From Acanthamoeba sp. SK_2022b (taxonomy: Eukaryota > Discosea > Longamoebia > Acanthamoebidae), in assembly GCA_027943245.1 (NCBI GenBank), contig JANDJZ010000038.1, positions 124,001 through 188,000 on the forward strand: 64,000 bases of DNA. Direction: 5' to 3'. The notes beneath the pieces are model-generated. The model had not been told where the DNA came from. It worked only from the letters and a program-made list of their open reading frames with translations, and did not search any database. Position 1 is the stretch's first letter; each line of letters begins with the position of its first letter. Positions 12,348 to 24,729 of the stretch are shown in pieces. The position numbers and the translations under genes were made by a program.

Positions 12348-12420
12348 GGGGGCGTAGTTCAATTGGTAGAGCGTCTGACTCCAGATCAGAAGGTTGCGTG
12401 TTCAAGTCACGTCGTCCTCA
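12348..12420 (+). tRNA. tRNA-Trp (CCA)
   Basis: 73 bases without an intron. The acceptor GGGGGCG pairs with CGTCCTC (two G-U pairs), followed by a D arm with AGTTCAATTGGTAGA, an anticodon loop with CCA, and a T arm GCGTG-TTCAAGT-CACGT. The discriminator base is A. Confidence 0.92.
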
Positions 12421-12562
12421 TATACCTTTTTTGCTCAAGGATGTCGTCCCCATCTGTTTTATGGTCGGCCACAGGTGAAACGGTGCGCAAAGGCACCAGC
12501 GCTGCTGCGAACACGTTGGGGTGTAAGTGTGGTTTTCTATTTGTTGACCAGGCGAGCTCTGT

Positions 12563-14426
12563 TCAAACAAGCCTGTCCTTGGGGATCTGCTGCATGACGT
12601 CCTCCTCGGTCTTGATCTTGTCTGTGTCGAAGACGGACTGGCACATCTGGTGGTGCTCGCCGAGCTTCTCGGCCTTGGACCTGTCCTTGTAGACGTGGAT
12701 GGCGATTTCGTACATCCGCGGCTTCACCCCCTTCACGGTAGGGGACAGCAGCACAACGCTCTCCCTGTCATCCGGCGTGAGCTCCCTCTCCTGCTTGATG
12801 GGGTTCGAGGGGTCCTCTGGATTCTCGTAGAAGATCTCCAAGAAGGCATCTGTTGCGGGCATCAAAATAACAGCAGCAAAATTAGTAAAATCCTTGAGAT
12901 CCACGCAATAAGAAGGAACAGGGAATGGGTGCGCACCGGCGGGCAGCTTGGGCGTGGGCAGAAGCTCGCCGACGTAGACGGGCTCGACGGCGCGGGTAGT
13001 GGTGTTGGGAGAACGGGTGAAGGTGAAGGCGAAGAGCCGGGTGACGAGGCAACGCGAGCTGGTGGGCGAGGGCAGGCACTTCATCGACCTCATTTTGGCG
13101 AGCACCTCCTGGGCCTCGGCGTCGCGATCGTGGTCCCAGTAGAAGTGGGCCAAGTAGTTGAGGAAGGCAAACACGTTGGAGTCGTCCTCGCCGTGCTTCG
13201 CCTTCACCACCTCCACCGCCTCCTTGTACGCCGCTTCGGCCTGGTCGATGTCCTTGCGTTCCACGTAGAAGTCGCCCAGGTTGTGGAGCGAGTACGCCAC
13301 GATAGCGTCCATTGGTCCCAGAGTGTCCTTGGCTCGCTGCACGAGGCTCTTGTACAGAGCCTCGGCCGCCTCGAAGTTGTCTGCGCACACATAAGCAGGT
13401 AAGAGCGATGTGCGGCGTCGCGGCACGCGGTGGGTGAGGATATGGCCGAAGGCCCGCCTGGATGCATAGCACGTACCCTGCTTGATGTAGATCTTGGCGA
13501 GGAGGAGGTGGCCTTCCATGGCGTCGCGGTAGTGGCTGTGAATGTCTTCCTTCAAGGGGACCTTGTCGAAGCACTCCAGAGCACGAATGGCAGCAATCTG
13601 GGCCTCGGCCAGTTCCTTGGACGACATCAAGATAGCGGCCTTGGTGCGCAGAGCGTTGCTGAGCCCTTCGTTGTCACGCTCGCCCTCGGGAGGGAGCTCA
13701 TAGATACTATCGTGATGCCCCCCCCCCAGTGTCATCGGTCAAGGTTCTGCGGTGAAAGAGCGTGTGCGGGCAGAACCCCAAAGAGCTGAAGAGGGAGGTT
13801 TTACCTCAGAGCCCTCTCGGCAAGCTCGAGGGCACCCCCAGTCTTGAGGGCAGTAAGGATGCCCGCGAGATTGACGAGGCTGTCGCAAATCAAAGGGCTG
13901 TCGAGGCCATGGTTGTGCTCCTTGATTCGCAGGCAGCTGAACACCATGAAGCCCAGCTTCAATGAAAAAGAACGACACAAGGCATTAAATTTAGGGGGCT
14001 GAAGTACTCTCTGCTGTACTGCTCGGCCTTGTCGAGCTCCATCCTGTTCAGAGAACAGGTGGCGAGCTCTCGGTAGACCTCGGCAATGTTCTCATCATTC
14101 TTGTCGAGATGGCGACGCAAAACCGCGAGGGTCTCGAGGTAAAGCTTCTCCGCGGTCTCCCAATCCTCCTCCTCCTTCTTGGCCGCAGCCTCATCTATGA
14201 AAATCCCGTATAATCAATGTACGTCAGAAATTTGCCCACAGATGCACAAGCAGGGCCACGTACTGAACTTCTGCTCCGCTTCCTTGAGGCTGGTCCTCCT
14301 GTCTGAGCCACCCAGGAAGTACAACAGGACGGCACCACCGACTACCACTGCGGCACCAATGCCCAGGATCTTCTTCCAATCAATCTCGCCCGAGGAGGTC
14401 TGCGCAACGGGAGAAGGCTCGCTCAT
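12563..14426 (-). CDS. Membrane-anchored TPR-repeat protein
   Basis: Function unknown. The ATG at 14426 (MSEPSPVAQTSSGEIDW) precedes one hydrophobic helix (ILGIGAAVVVGGAVLLYFLG, about residues 21-40), so this is a tail-out membrane protein with a soluble helical body, possibly mitochondrial. At least four TPR-like helix pairs follow, for example WETAEKLYLETLAVL, ELDKAEQYSRE, NFEAAEALYKSLVQRAKD and DIDQAEAAYKEAVEVVK, resembling the kinesin-light-chain/TTC19 subgroup. The C-terminal part (about 12563-12860) is a different, beta-rich segment I do not recognise. There are at least six exons, with introns near 12860-12925, 13380-13480, 13710-13805, 13965-14015 and 14195-14265. The stop is at 12563-12565. 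Confidence 0.75.
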
Positions 14427-14800
14427 CTCTTCCGTGTTGCGTGTTTTGATGGTGCCGAGGATAGCCAGCAAAAAAACACCATGCCATTTCTTTGCTTTTC
14501 CTCTAAATACAGCTACCGGCCTGTACGGTGGCCTGTGTGTCTGCACAGGCAATCAGAAGCGCTCTGCCCCTGGCCGCAGCGTCGGCCACGAACGGACGTA
14601 AACGAGGGCGGCCACCTGTGGGTTCGAGTGGCGACCGATACCTGCCTGGTTGTGTGGGTTGCAGGGCCACAAATAAGCGAGCGGGGATAAACTTTAATTT
14701 TGCTCAAGGCGAGAGTTGGGTGGTGACCATACACGAGTTTGCACCGCACTAACCAAGCCGCAAAAGAGGCAAGGGAAAGAGGGAAGCGAACAAACACAAC
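14427..14800. other. Divergent promoter region
   Basis: 374 bases between the starts of the TPR gene (minus) and the SH3 gene (plus). No gene or RNA is recognisable. It probably holds both promoters. Confidence 0.5.
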
Positions 14801-17800
14801 ATGTTTCGTTCTAAAAAGGTGCAACTCTTCGTTCTTTGCCCCCCCGCTCCTCCCAGACAACTTAATCACAAAGCACCCAACTTAAATCTTATAATATTGT
14901 TTAAAAGGAGCTGTAAATCTAATAGCCTCATAACTTCTATTTATTATGATTATTGAGGTAATATTATTTTTAATATTGTAAGCTATTTCCAGGGGAAAGA
15001 GCCCAAGGCAGAAGAGAAGAAGGGTAGATTCACCCTCAAGCGTTCCAAATCGAAGAAGAAACACGCCGGTTTGGAACATGACATCTCAGACCCGCTTGGC
15101 TACATCCCTCCAGCTTCCCTCGCCGCCAACCCGCAAGGCCACCAAACTCCAGTACCCACGCACCCCTCCACATTTCCTTTGTTCCACCTTCTTCCAGCGT
15201 CTTCTCCTAGACCACCGTCTTTCTTCTTCGTTCGCTCTGTCGCCTTCTTTCCGTGTGTTGGCGCTGATGGGCATGCGGCTTTCCCGTGTGTGCGTGTGTA
15301 ATGGTCGACACTCGCCTCAGTCGATCGGCAATAGCGCAGAGTATGGCATAGCACCGCAGCAGGGCGTCCAGGCGCGGGCTCTCTACGAATACGGTAACGG
15401 CGCCTCCCGTGCACAGCGTGCATGCGCATTTCCGGGTTGCCGCACGAAACTCAACACCTTGCCTTGCTTCCTCGCGCTGTCGTGCGCTCCTCAGATCCTG
15501 AACAGGAGGACGAGATTCAGCTTAAGGAAGGCGACATCGTGGTGGTCTACGAACGAGATGAATCAGGTCAGCGAGCGCCGCCCTCGGCGCCCAAGCACTG
15601 GTCTGTGTATTTGACCGCAGTCGCCTCTCTCCTTCGTGTGGATCGCTTCTCTCATGACAGGGTGGTGGACGGGCGAGTGCCGTGGGAAGTATGGGCTCTT
15701 CCCGGGCGCATTTGTGGAGCTGCTGACCGGTTCCGGGGCTATCGTCACGTTCGCGGCGCCGAGTTCCGACGTCCACGCCAACGCCAACGCCAACGCCGAT
15801 GTCAACGCGACGGCGCCGGATGTTCAGAACGGCAACGCCGAATTCGAGGCCCTGTCCGCGTCCTCATCCAGGGTCTCCCTCACCGGAGCGGATGGCGAGG
15901 TCAGCGAAGTCCTGTCTTATCTCGAAGAGGGACTCCAGGAAGACGGTTCTCCCAATGACGCGGTGCTCCTATCCTTTCCCTGCTCTCCCGCTCTCGTTTC
16001 CCGTTTTGCTCTCGTGCCGACGGGCCGGTCGTGATACTGATGGCTCGTGCTGTTTCGTGGCGCGTTGGCCTTGAACTGTGCGCTACCAGCACCCCGACGA
16101 GGCGAGCGAGCTGTCGCAATCCTCGGGAGACCTCGACGCTTCCCTCGGCACGGGCTCGGAGCAACACCAGGATGAGGGACAGACGGAAGGGGCGCAGCCA
16201 CCAGTCGATGAACAGAGCCACGCAGAGGAAGCGCACGTTCATCAAGACGACGTCGCTCAGCCTGCGGCGGCTCCGGCGGCCGAGCCTCAACACCGCACGC
16301 CGAGCTCCTCCTCCTCGCGAGTGCCGACGCGGCTTGCCCCCGCGGTGGAAAATGGACTAGAGGCCCATGCACCCGCCAACGGAGAAATCAACGAGAGTGT
16401 CCCTGCGCAGTCCGCTGAAGGTGTTGTCTGCTTCGCGCTTTTCTCGTTTCGCTTTTCCTTCGCTTTCGTTCTATTCGTGCTTACGTGAGGGAGCGACAGA
16501 CCACCACCACCCCCAGGCTGCTGCGGGCTTGCAGGTCGACGCCGCGACCTACCAGGCGTGGGAACAGGAGAGAGCCGAGTGGGAGCAGCACTCGCGAGAG
16601 TGGGAGCAGAGCTACGACAGCCTCAGTGTCGAGTATGAGGCGACCAAGCAAGAAAAGGAAGATATTCTTCGACAACTGGAGGAGGTCCGCCAGGCTCACG
16701 AGCAACAAGCGGTACCCACTCCCGTGCTTGTCCATTAAAGCGTAGGATCCACGGGCGCCATTTTGATTGCTGCGTGCGTGCGTGCGTGTGTGGTGTGTGA
16801 CAACAGGCCGAGGCGCAGGCTCTGCAAGAGCAGCTCGAACAGCAGAGGCGCATCAGCGAGACCGAAAAGGCCACAGCCGACGATCTGCTTAACGTCATTC
16901 AAAGGTAAGGCTCGTCTCTACCCGCCTGCGGCGATTCGATTCTCACCGCGTGCATGGCGGTGCAGGTTGGAGGAGCAGCTGCAGGAAGCGGAGCGAGAAA
17001 AGGTCCAAGCCCAAGCGTCCACACTCTCGGCCGAAGTGAACGCTGAGGAGATCGCTCGCCTGCACTCCCTGCTTTCGGGTAATCGCACTGACACAGGACA
17101 GTGATGCGACGAGGGCGATGATCACTCACCCTCTCGTTCTGCAGAGGAGGCCAAGCAGAGAGAAGCTGCCGAGAAGGCTCTCGAAGAGGAGAGGAAGCGC
17201 ACGGCGGACCTTGCCGGTCAGCTTCACAGCGAGCAGCAGCATCGGATGGCGGTCGAGGAGAAGCTCGAGCAGGCTAACAGGGAGGTCCACGACAAAGTGG
17301 CCAAGGTGATGCCCGACATTCCACGCAATTCGCACGGTGGTGTCCAGACGCTCATAACCTTTGCCTCTCGCAGGTGGAGGAGACACTCCTGCGCCATCTG
17401 CAAGACGTTAAGGCCCAGCTCGCAGCGGCCATCAGCGCCCGCCCGTCGTCGCGGCCCTCTTCGCGGCCTTCTTCGCGACCATCGTCGACCCATTCCTCCG
17501 CTTCATCGTCTCCCTCCTCCTCGTTCATCGCCCACCCTCCATTTCAGGGCAGCAACTCTGCCGTTCCCACCACGGCCCACCCTTCCCATCACCACCCGCA
17601 CCACCAACACGCGCCTCCTGCCGCCGTGCCGCCGCAGTCTGGCGTCGCGCACAATCGGCCGGTGCCTCCGGCCGCAGGCTCGAGCGGCACCGCAGGCCAG
17701 ACGGCTCAGCATAACCTGCGACCGGTTGTACCCGGCTCCCAAGGCCCACAGGGCCCCGCTCCTGGCGGCGTACCGCGCGCGGTCCATCCGGCCCCGTTAG

Positions 17801-18211
17801 GGCAGGCAGGCGGGTATACGGGACCTGGCGCTAGGGGCCGTGGAGGTCCGCCGGTGAGAGGGGGAATGGCGCCGCCCGCTCGGGGCCGAGGAGCTCCGAT
17901 GCAGCGCCCTCAGATCCCTCCTGGTAAACTCGCTGCCGCTTTCGCTTTTGTGCAGGCCGTCGCTTTCGTTCTTTCTTTGCGTGCGGCCAGAGTTGTCTCA
18001 CTCTCGCGTCGCTCGCACAAATACTGCAGGCTCACAGAAGCCGCCTTTGGCGACACAGCCGGTGGGTCCGCGTATGATTCCGGTTGGCGGCACAGCTCGA
18101 GCTGCTGTTTCGCGTCCGCCGCCTGGTCGTCCACGCGGCACCACCGCCGCACCTGCCGGTGGTGTTGTGCCCAACCCGCATCCCCAGCAAGTTACCAGCC
18201 ATGACGCCTAA
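14801..18211 (+). CDS. SH3-domain scaffold with coiled coil and proline-rich tail
   Basis: Predicted cytoplasmic adaptor. The ATG at 14801 encodes only MFRSKK before the first intron (14819-14992). Exon 2 continues GKEPKAEEKKGRFTLKRSKS, a strongly basic, possibly lipid-binding segment. The SH3 domain is rebuilt across three exons: VQARALYEY joined to DPEQEDEIQLKEGD, then WWTGECRGKYGLFPGAFVEL, with the canonical ALYDY, WW and FP landmarks. Next come an acidic Ser-rich linker, a Glu/Gln-rich coiled coil (about 16530-17300) with heptad-like segments, and a Pro/Ser/His/Gly-rich tail with RPSSRPSS repeats and GRG/RGG-like motifs (17400-17920). The final exon (18031-18211) ends PHPQQVTSHDA. About nine introns are visible. 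I know no named family with this exact order; a link to actin or endocytic scaffolds is inference. Confidence 0.75.
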
Positions 18212-18557
18212 CCACATTCACGACGGCCCACCTCCGCGCGTGGGCTTGTACTCCCAACAACAGTAGAAGAACTCAGCTATTTGGCTTCTAGTCCCACTTT
18301 CGCATACTTTGCCTAAGTCGGCGTGTTCGCACCGGCGCGTTCGATTTGCGGATAGGCGTGAGAGCCGGAGCCCAATTTTGGCTCCTTATCTGGCCCTTTT
18401 CACTCGACCAGACAGTGTTTTCCTGTCGTCCCCGAACGAACACAACGACCGCACACGCCAACTCCAGTTTTTCGTTGCACGTGTCGACACAAACTACTCG
18501 GCGACGCCAGGCAACGAGACACGCACACATACGACGCACGACGAAGCCGAAGCGAAC
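18212..18557. other. Intergenic region
   Basis: 346 bases between the SH3 gene stop and the LRR gene ATG. I see no gene, RNA or clear promoter element. Confidence 0.5.
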
Positions 18558-21531
18558 ATGAGCACGACACCGGTGGAGAAGAGCAAGGAGGAGGCTGCGA
18601 GGGACCAGGAGGCCCTAGAGCTCAAGAAAGCGAAGAAGGAAGAGAAGAAGAAAGCCGCGAAGAAGAGCAAGGAGGAGGCGTCCGGAGGAGGCGACGTCGA
18701 TAAGGCGAAGAAAAAGAAGAAGAAGAAGACTGCTCCCAAGGAGGGAAGCGGCGAGGCGGCCGATGGGGAAGTGAAGAAGAAAAAGAAGAAGAAGAAGCCC
18801 GCCGAAGGAGACGACAGCAGCGAAGCCAAGAAGGACAAGAAAAAGAGGAAGAAAAAGTCCGACCCTGCCTCTCCCTCCATCGCCGTCGAGCCCCGCAGTG
18901 TCCAACAGTTACGTGGAGGCCTCCTCCTCCTCCCCCTGTGGCCTTCTCTGCTTGGCACCTGACGCTCTGTGGCCTCACACAGGCTGGTCAAGGACGTGCG
19001 GGACCCTGCTCCGCCGGCCAAGGCACGTTGTGGTGTGTGGTGGGCTCGTGTCTCTGGCGTGGCTGACCAGTCTGTCTCTCCAGGCCACACCATCTCAGAC
19101 ACAGGCAGGGACCGAAGAGGCGGCGGGAGCCCCGGCGGCGGACTCGGACGACGAGGACGACGATGGAGCGGCGACCTATCCCACCGAGACGTCTCAGGAG
19201 AAGGCCCTTCGCATCATCAAGTGACGTCTTCCCCCTTCTCAAGCGAGCACGCGTGTGAACGAACGTTCATTCTTGTGCATTTCGCCTAGCTCTAACCATG
19301 GCCTGCCATTGATCAGGGAAACGAAGGACAGCTGCCGCTACGCGATCGCGCTCACTTCCCTGCAGCTCAAGGACGAACAGTTCCCCGAGGTACGGCCAGT
19401 TCCTCGTCGTCTGTGCAACCACGCACATATCGCTCCCTTCGTGCGATGACTTCTGAAGCGCTTGCCTCCGCGTCCACTCGTGCCCAGGAATTCTCCGAGC
19501 TCGAGGACATCGCTACGTCGGTCGATCTGTCCTTCAATCTGCTGGCCGACGTCCCTCTTCCGCTCCTCCTCCTCAGCAATCTGCAGGCATGCTCCCTCTA
19601 CCCCTTGACGCAGCATTGTGTGTTGTGTGTCGGCGATACCCTAGCCCCCTGGTCCCGTGGGTTTCTCCTTCTCACGGAGCGTGTTGATGTCGCGGCGGGC
19701 GCCGAGAACAGAGGCTGAAGATGCAAGGAAACGTGCTGGAAAAGTTTTCCATTCTCAGGGGAGCGTTCGCCTCGCTGCAGGAGCTGGACCTCAGCGGAAA
19801 CAACCTCACCTCCCTTCCCGTTGAAATCGTAGGCTTGCCTCCCAGTCTCCCGCGCTCTCGGGCAAAGCCCGACCATTAATGGGCGTGCGGCCGTTTTTGG
19901 ATTGGGTGACAGGGCTACCTGGCCAATCTGCGGTTGTTGGACGTCAGCGACAACAGGCTGGAGTCCCTTCCCGCCGAGATCGGCGCTCTCACCAAGCTGG
20001 AGGAGTTCCGCCTCTCCGGCAACCTCCTGTCCGAGCTCCCCAAGACCATCGGCAACTGCAGTCGACTCGAGGTGAGAGGCCCTCCTCGCCCAGCTCTGCT
20101 CTCTGCGAGGTGGGCCAAGCGCGCCGGCTGACTCGCACTCGTTTGTGCGCGTGGCCCTCAGATTCTACACCTGGTGGGCTGCAAGCTGAAGCAGCTGCCG
20201 GATCAGATCACCTACCTCTCCAAGCTGGTCGAGCTCGACGTCTCTGCCAACCTGCTCGAGAGCCTGCCGCCGGCCTTTGGCCTGCTGCCTCGCCTCAACG
20301 AGCTCAAGGCCACCAACAACGCGCTCACCGACCTCCCTGTCTCCATTGCTTGCATTCCCCATCTCCAGGTACTACCTCCCCTCCCTCCTCCCCAATGATC
20401 GCTCTTTCCTTCTTGTCCATTGTCCAGCTCCACTGATGGCGTCTCTCTTTTTGTCGCTTCGCAGCGCATGTCGCTCAATGGGAACGCGTTTACGGACGAC
20501 GACCTCGCCGTCTTCTCCGTGAGAAGCTCCAACGCCTTGCTTAGCTTCCTCAAGGAGAGGCTCACCACCACCATTGGTGCGCTCCCTCCCCCGGTCAAAG
20601 CCACAAACGACGTCCCGACGACGTCTGCCCGCCCTTGTGTCTGTTTTCGGAGCTGTAAGGACTCACTGCGTTTCACCCAACGCAGGCGATCCGAAGCAGG
20701 TGCGGGAGTACATGAAGGGGCTCAGCGAACAGCGAGGGCCTCTCGTCCAGGTCATCACGCCTCAGGACGGCGAGGTACCGCAGCGCTACTCACGCTATTT
20801 AGATATAACCAACGACATGCGATCGATTCAATTAACCACTGCACGCATGAACGCACGCACAGGGGGGCTTCCAGGTCAAGGAAAAGCTGAGCCCTGAAAA
20901 GGAGGTGCAGAAGAAGGCCGAGACCGAGAAGAAGGACAGCGAGCTGCGAGACAAGATCTTGTATACTCCTCACCGTGTGTGCGTGCGTAAGTCTGGTGGC
21001 TTGCTGCTAACGTACTCCCTCAGGCACCTCAAGAAGCTGTCGGTGGACCAGTACTCACGAATCAACGAGTGGGTGTACGAGATGAAGAACCGCAACTGGG
21101 CCCAGACCGCGACCCCCCAGGACTCGATCAGCCTCGCCACCTACGTCGGCCACCTCAAGGGCCAAATGGACGCCATGAAGGAGAGGATCGCCCCCTTTGT
21201 CATGGAGAACTACAAGGTCGTCCAGGCTCAGGTGCGCGTGAGGCCCTCCCCCAAGACCACAACGCAACGCTGGACGAGCGCTGCCAGCTGATTCTCTGGG
21301 TCTGGACAGGAGGGAGAAGACAAGATGACGCTGCTCAAGAAGTCGGTGGACGTGAGCCTGGACAACGTGAGCGTGGTCGTGCGAGCGCTGATGAAGGGAA
21401 TCCGAGAGGAGCCCGACATGGGCAAGGTCGTCGTGCTGGCCAAGGACCTGCTGGTGTTCTACGATCACTTCGGCAAATTCTTCGGCGAGGGCTCTGCGCC
21501 TCCACCGGCCGAGGCTCCCCAGGCTCAGTGA
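18558..21531 (+). CDS. Leucine-rich-repeat protein with poly-lysine N-terminus
   Basis: Predicted cytosolic LRR protein. The ATG at 18558 (MSTTPVEKSK) opens about 110 residues dominated by Lys, with several runs of seven to eight lysines. After two introns an acidic linker (DSDDEDDDG) leads to LRRs of the plant-Ras/SHOC2 type (LxxLxxLxLSxNxLxxLPxxI): SVDLSFNLLADVPLP, LQELDLSGNNLTSLPVEI, LRLLDVSDNRLESLPAEI, LEEFRLSGNLLSELPKTI, LVELDVSANLLESLPPAF and LNELKATNNALTDLPVSI. A C-terminal helical domain follows (about 20540-21530; TLLKKSVDVSLDNVSVV, ALMKGIREEPDMGKVVV) that I cannot name. Introns recur about once per repeat. The neighbouring minus-strand gene is a paralog and converges on it with a 115-base gap. 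Confidence 0.82.
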
Positions 21532-21646
21532 GCGCCTCCTTCGCCCAGCAAATGGGATCGCGCACGCCGAGCCCAACACGCGATGTTGAAAGATACTGTC
21601 GTACAACAAAGAAATATTACTAATGGCACGCTGGTGGCCTCGGGAC

Positions 21647-24304
21647 TCATGGAGCCGTGGGCCCGCCCTCTTGTCCCTGGGCAGCGGCGGGTTGGTTGAA
21701 GGCGCCCCGTGCTTCGAAGAACTAGAAGAGTTCAAGAGGCAGCTCAGCACCGGTCGGTTCTTTCCTATGGGCTACAGCGAGACTCACTTACCTTGTAGAG
21801 GAGATCATGCAGGACGTGCAGGTGCTTGATGGCCGGGAGTACGATGGCAGGGTCTTGCTCAGTCCTGATGCCCTGCATTAGTGATCGGACGGCCTTGGAC
21901 GTGTTCTCCAGCAATACGATGTTGAGGATGACCGGATCAGCGTCTACGCGAGTAAATGGGGTAAGTGGTGGGGTCGCCTACAGAGCAGTCTATGCCGGAG
22001 TGAGACAAACCCTCTTCAACTTCGGTCCACGATTGGCCCTCCATCCACCTGGCAGCGCATTCCTTCATTGAGGACAGGTTCGTGCTGAGCGCACTCGTCT
22101 GTGATAGGGTGGGTGAGCCAGGCGCAGGACAGGGAAAGGGCAGTGCATGACCGCACCAGAGTTTCGCTGATGGGAGGCGCGTCGGGATCGCACTCGAGAT
22201 TGAGGTCAGCAATGAACCCGCACACCTGCTCAAACTGGTTTCGGGCTAGCTCCTTCAACTGGAAAATCTGTTCATAGGGGTTGAGTATCAGCGGATCAGA
22301 AAGGCAAACAACTTGTGTGGCATCAAATGTCGTCGACCTTGTCCCTGATGGTCGCTTCCTTTCGCAGCGTCAAGAGTCTCTGTTCCTTCGGGTCGATGAC
22401 AGGAGCAGCAACGACCTCAACGGGCTTCACCCAGCCCGGCGGGTGTATCTCCGGTACCTTGGGCCTACGCAGGGATGGTCATAAATCAGATCTCTTGTCC
22501 CTCTAAGCATAAGTTTGCTAGAGTACCTCTTTGCCTGAATCTGCTTGATGAAGTCGTCGGGATCGACGTCAGGTATCTTCAACACCCTCTTTTGGCAATA
22601 GTCAACCACATGGTCTGCATCGAACTGCATGGCGTAGAGAAGGCCCTCGTCCTCTATACGGTTGCCCTCCCCTCTGCAAACCTGCATGTGCGAGTTGGAT
22701 GAACCGGAGCGAGATTCTGAAAAGCCGAACCGCTGGGTGACATACCTGCAAACCCCAGATGTTGCCCACAGACAGGGGAACGTCGGAAATCTGGTTGTCT
22801 GCGAAGTTCAGCTTCTGAAGGCGCGTGAGACAACCAAGCGCATCAGGCAGGCGAGTAAGCTGCAGTTATAAAATATAAGTGGTTAGATATTCCCATCCTC
22901 AGTCAGCCGATAGTTCGCCCAGCGCACCTTGTTAACGCCTACGTCCAACTCTATCAATCGGTACAAATGACAGAATTGGTCGGGCAGTTCACGCAGCTGG
23001 CATCCGCTCAGGTCGAGGATCTCAAGGAATCCACAGTTGCCGATGGTCTCGGGCAGGGAGGTTATCTTGTTGCCTATGCACAAGCCAACGGTCACAAAAG
23101 CAGTGCACGAGAAGGGAACGAGAGGCAAGGCAAACCTGAGAGATAGAGTTCTTCGAGAGCAGTGAGACATCCAATCTCTGGAGGCAAATGAGTCAACTGA
23201 TTGTTGTTGCACCAGAACTTGGTGAGCGATTGCAGGCATCCCTGAATGAGCGTCGCAAGGTTAGAAGTGGCATGGAGGTGCTGGATCAAGTCAAGCTGTA
23301 CCAGTTCAGCTGGGAATTCCGTGATCTTGTTACCGTTGAGCTGAAGCTCTTGCAGGTTGACGAGCTTTCCAATCAAAGGTGGGAGGGTCTGTTTATCTGA
23401 TTAGTCACATAACTTTAAACTTGCAGTGGCGGTCAGAGAACGAACCTCTATTTGATTACCATGCAAGTGGAGTGTGAGCAATGAAGTGAAGGTCTGCGTG
23501 TGATGGATTATTATTAGTAAGGATATTCACTCACCAGGTAGAAGCGACGGTACCTCCAAACTTGGTGGGTAAGCAACTAAAGCATTAAAGGAGAGGTCCA
23601 AGTTCCTGGCAATGTGTTCTAAAGTCGAGAAGCTGCTAGGCAACTCTTTGATGGCAATAGCGCTCAAGTTGACAGAGATCTTGAAACCGGCCGCGAACGC
23701 CTTGATGCTGCAGCATTCCGTATTAGTGCATAAACGGCGAGACGTCGTGGTGTTTGGTACCGGCGATCAGCTCGCACAGCCGGAGGATACTGTTCGTCTG
23801 ATAGCTCGACTTCGCCGGTCTCGTCGTTGCCTCGTTTCGTACCGAATAGTTTGGTTTGCCGTCTGGGCCTTGTTGTAGGGAGGTTGGGTAATGAGGTTGG
23901 GGAGGGGACACACTGCGGTGTCTGTAGTGTCAGCACCAGCATGCGGAATACACCGATGCATCTGCAAAGTACCTCAGGAACGGGTGGGTTGCTCCCACTC
24001 CTGAAGGGTTTGCGTAGAGAATATTTTCGCCCCTTGACTTCAGGGGTCAGATCGGTCTGTGCCCTCCCTGTGCCACAGATGGCAGCAGACACCTCAGCGG
24101 TGAGTACCCTTGTGACCAATGAGGTGGGCAGTGAATACCTCGTACGTCGACCGCTGGGGTGTCTGCTGCAGATTCGGCACTGGAAGGAGCGGCCGGCACG
24201 GCTGAAACGGTGGGAACAGCTCATGAGATGTGGCTTGCGACTGTACACAGGGCGGTGGTACCTCCACTGGTTTTGCTTCGCCTTATCGAGAACCTTTTCA
24301 ACAT
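21647..24304 (-). CDS. Leucine-rich-repeat protein, paralog of the convergent neighbour
   Basis: Same architecture as the plus-strand LRR gene. LRRs include LQELQLNGNKITEFPAEL, NNNQLTHLPPEIGCL, GNKITSLPETIGNC, LDLSGCQLRELPDQF and LNFADNQISDVPLSV. The C-terminal domain matches the neighbour: ENTSKAVRSLMQGIRTEQDP against VRALMKGIREEPD, then a last exon beginning KFFEARGAFNQP and ending GPTAP (stop at 21647-21649). An upstream block DLSFNALVAYPPSLE pairs with DLSFNLLADVPLP. The 5' end is uncertain: the best candidate is the ATG at 24304 (MLKRFSIRRSKTSG) followed by small Ala/Pro-rich exons, but the join near 23710-23760 does not resolve cleanly in frame. No poly-lysine tract is seen. Confidence 0.7.
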
Positions 24305-24729
24305 GTCCGTCTTTCTTGGCGTGCGTGGCTATGGTGGGTGCTTTGACTCAAAGCAAAAGCAGCCTGGGTCCCCTAGACAGCTCCTGGTTAGCCCTTGGGC
24401 CAAGGTTTAGCAGATCACGTGCTTGCCTCTTTGAAAAGCTCCAAAAAGGAAAATGGAGAGCTAAGAAAAGTGCAGCAGCAAACCACAAGGTTAAGGTGGC
24501 GGTGATACGCAGCGATTTATGTTTCTCTTCGCCAGGAAGAAAAGGTTGTGGAATCGAGGTCGAGATCGGCAAGGCGGCACAGGGGGTGTACATCAGTGGA
24601 CTAATAGAGGCAGAGGAGGAACACAAGGTAAAGTCATGTGGAGTGTCATCTACGGTAAAACGCTCGATGGAAAATGGAGAGCTAATTAAGTGCATCACCG
24701 TGCGGCGCGTACCGCAGTAGGAGTAGAAG
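24305..24729. other. Divergent upstream region
   Basis: 425 bases between the presumed LRR start (minus) and the RRM gene ATG (plus). It has a long open frame on the plus strand but no recognisable protein; probably promoters and 5' UTRs. Confidence 0.4.

Noticed and set aside
23827..24720. A 297-codon plus-strand frame as a gene
   Set aside because: No domain, signal or splice support; it overlaps minus-strand exons of the LRR gene. Kept only as a point to check.
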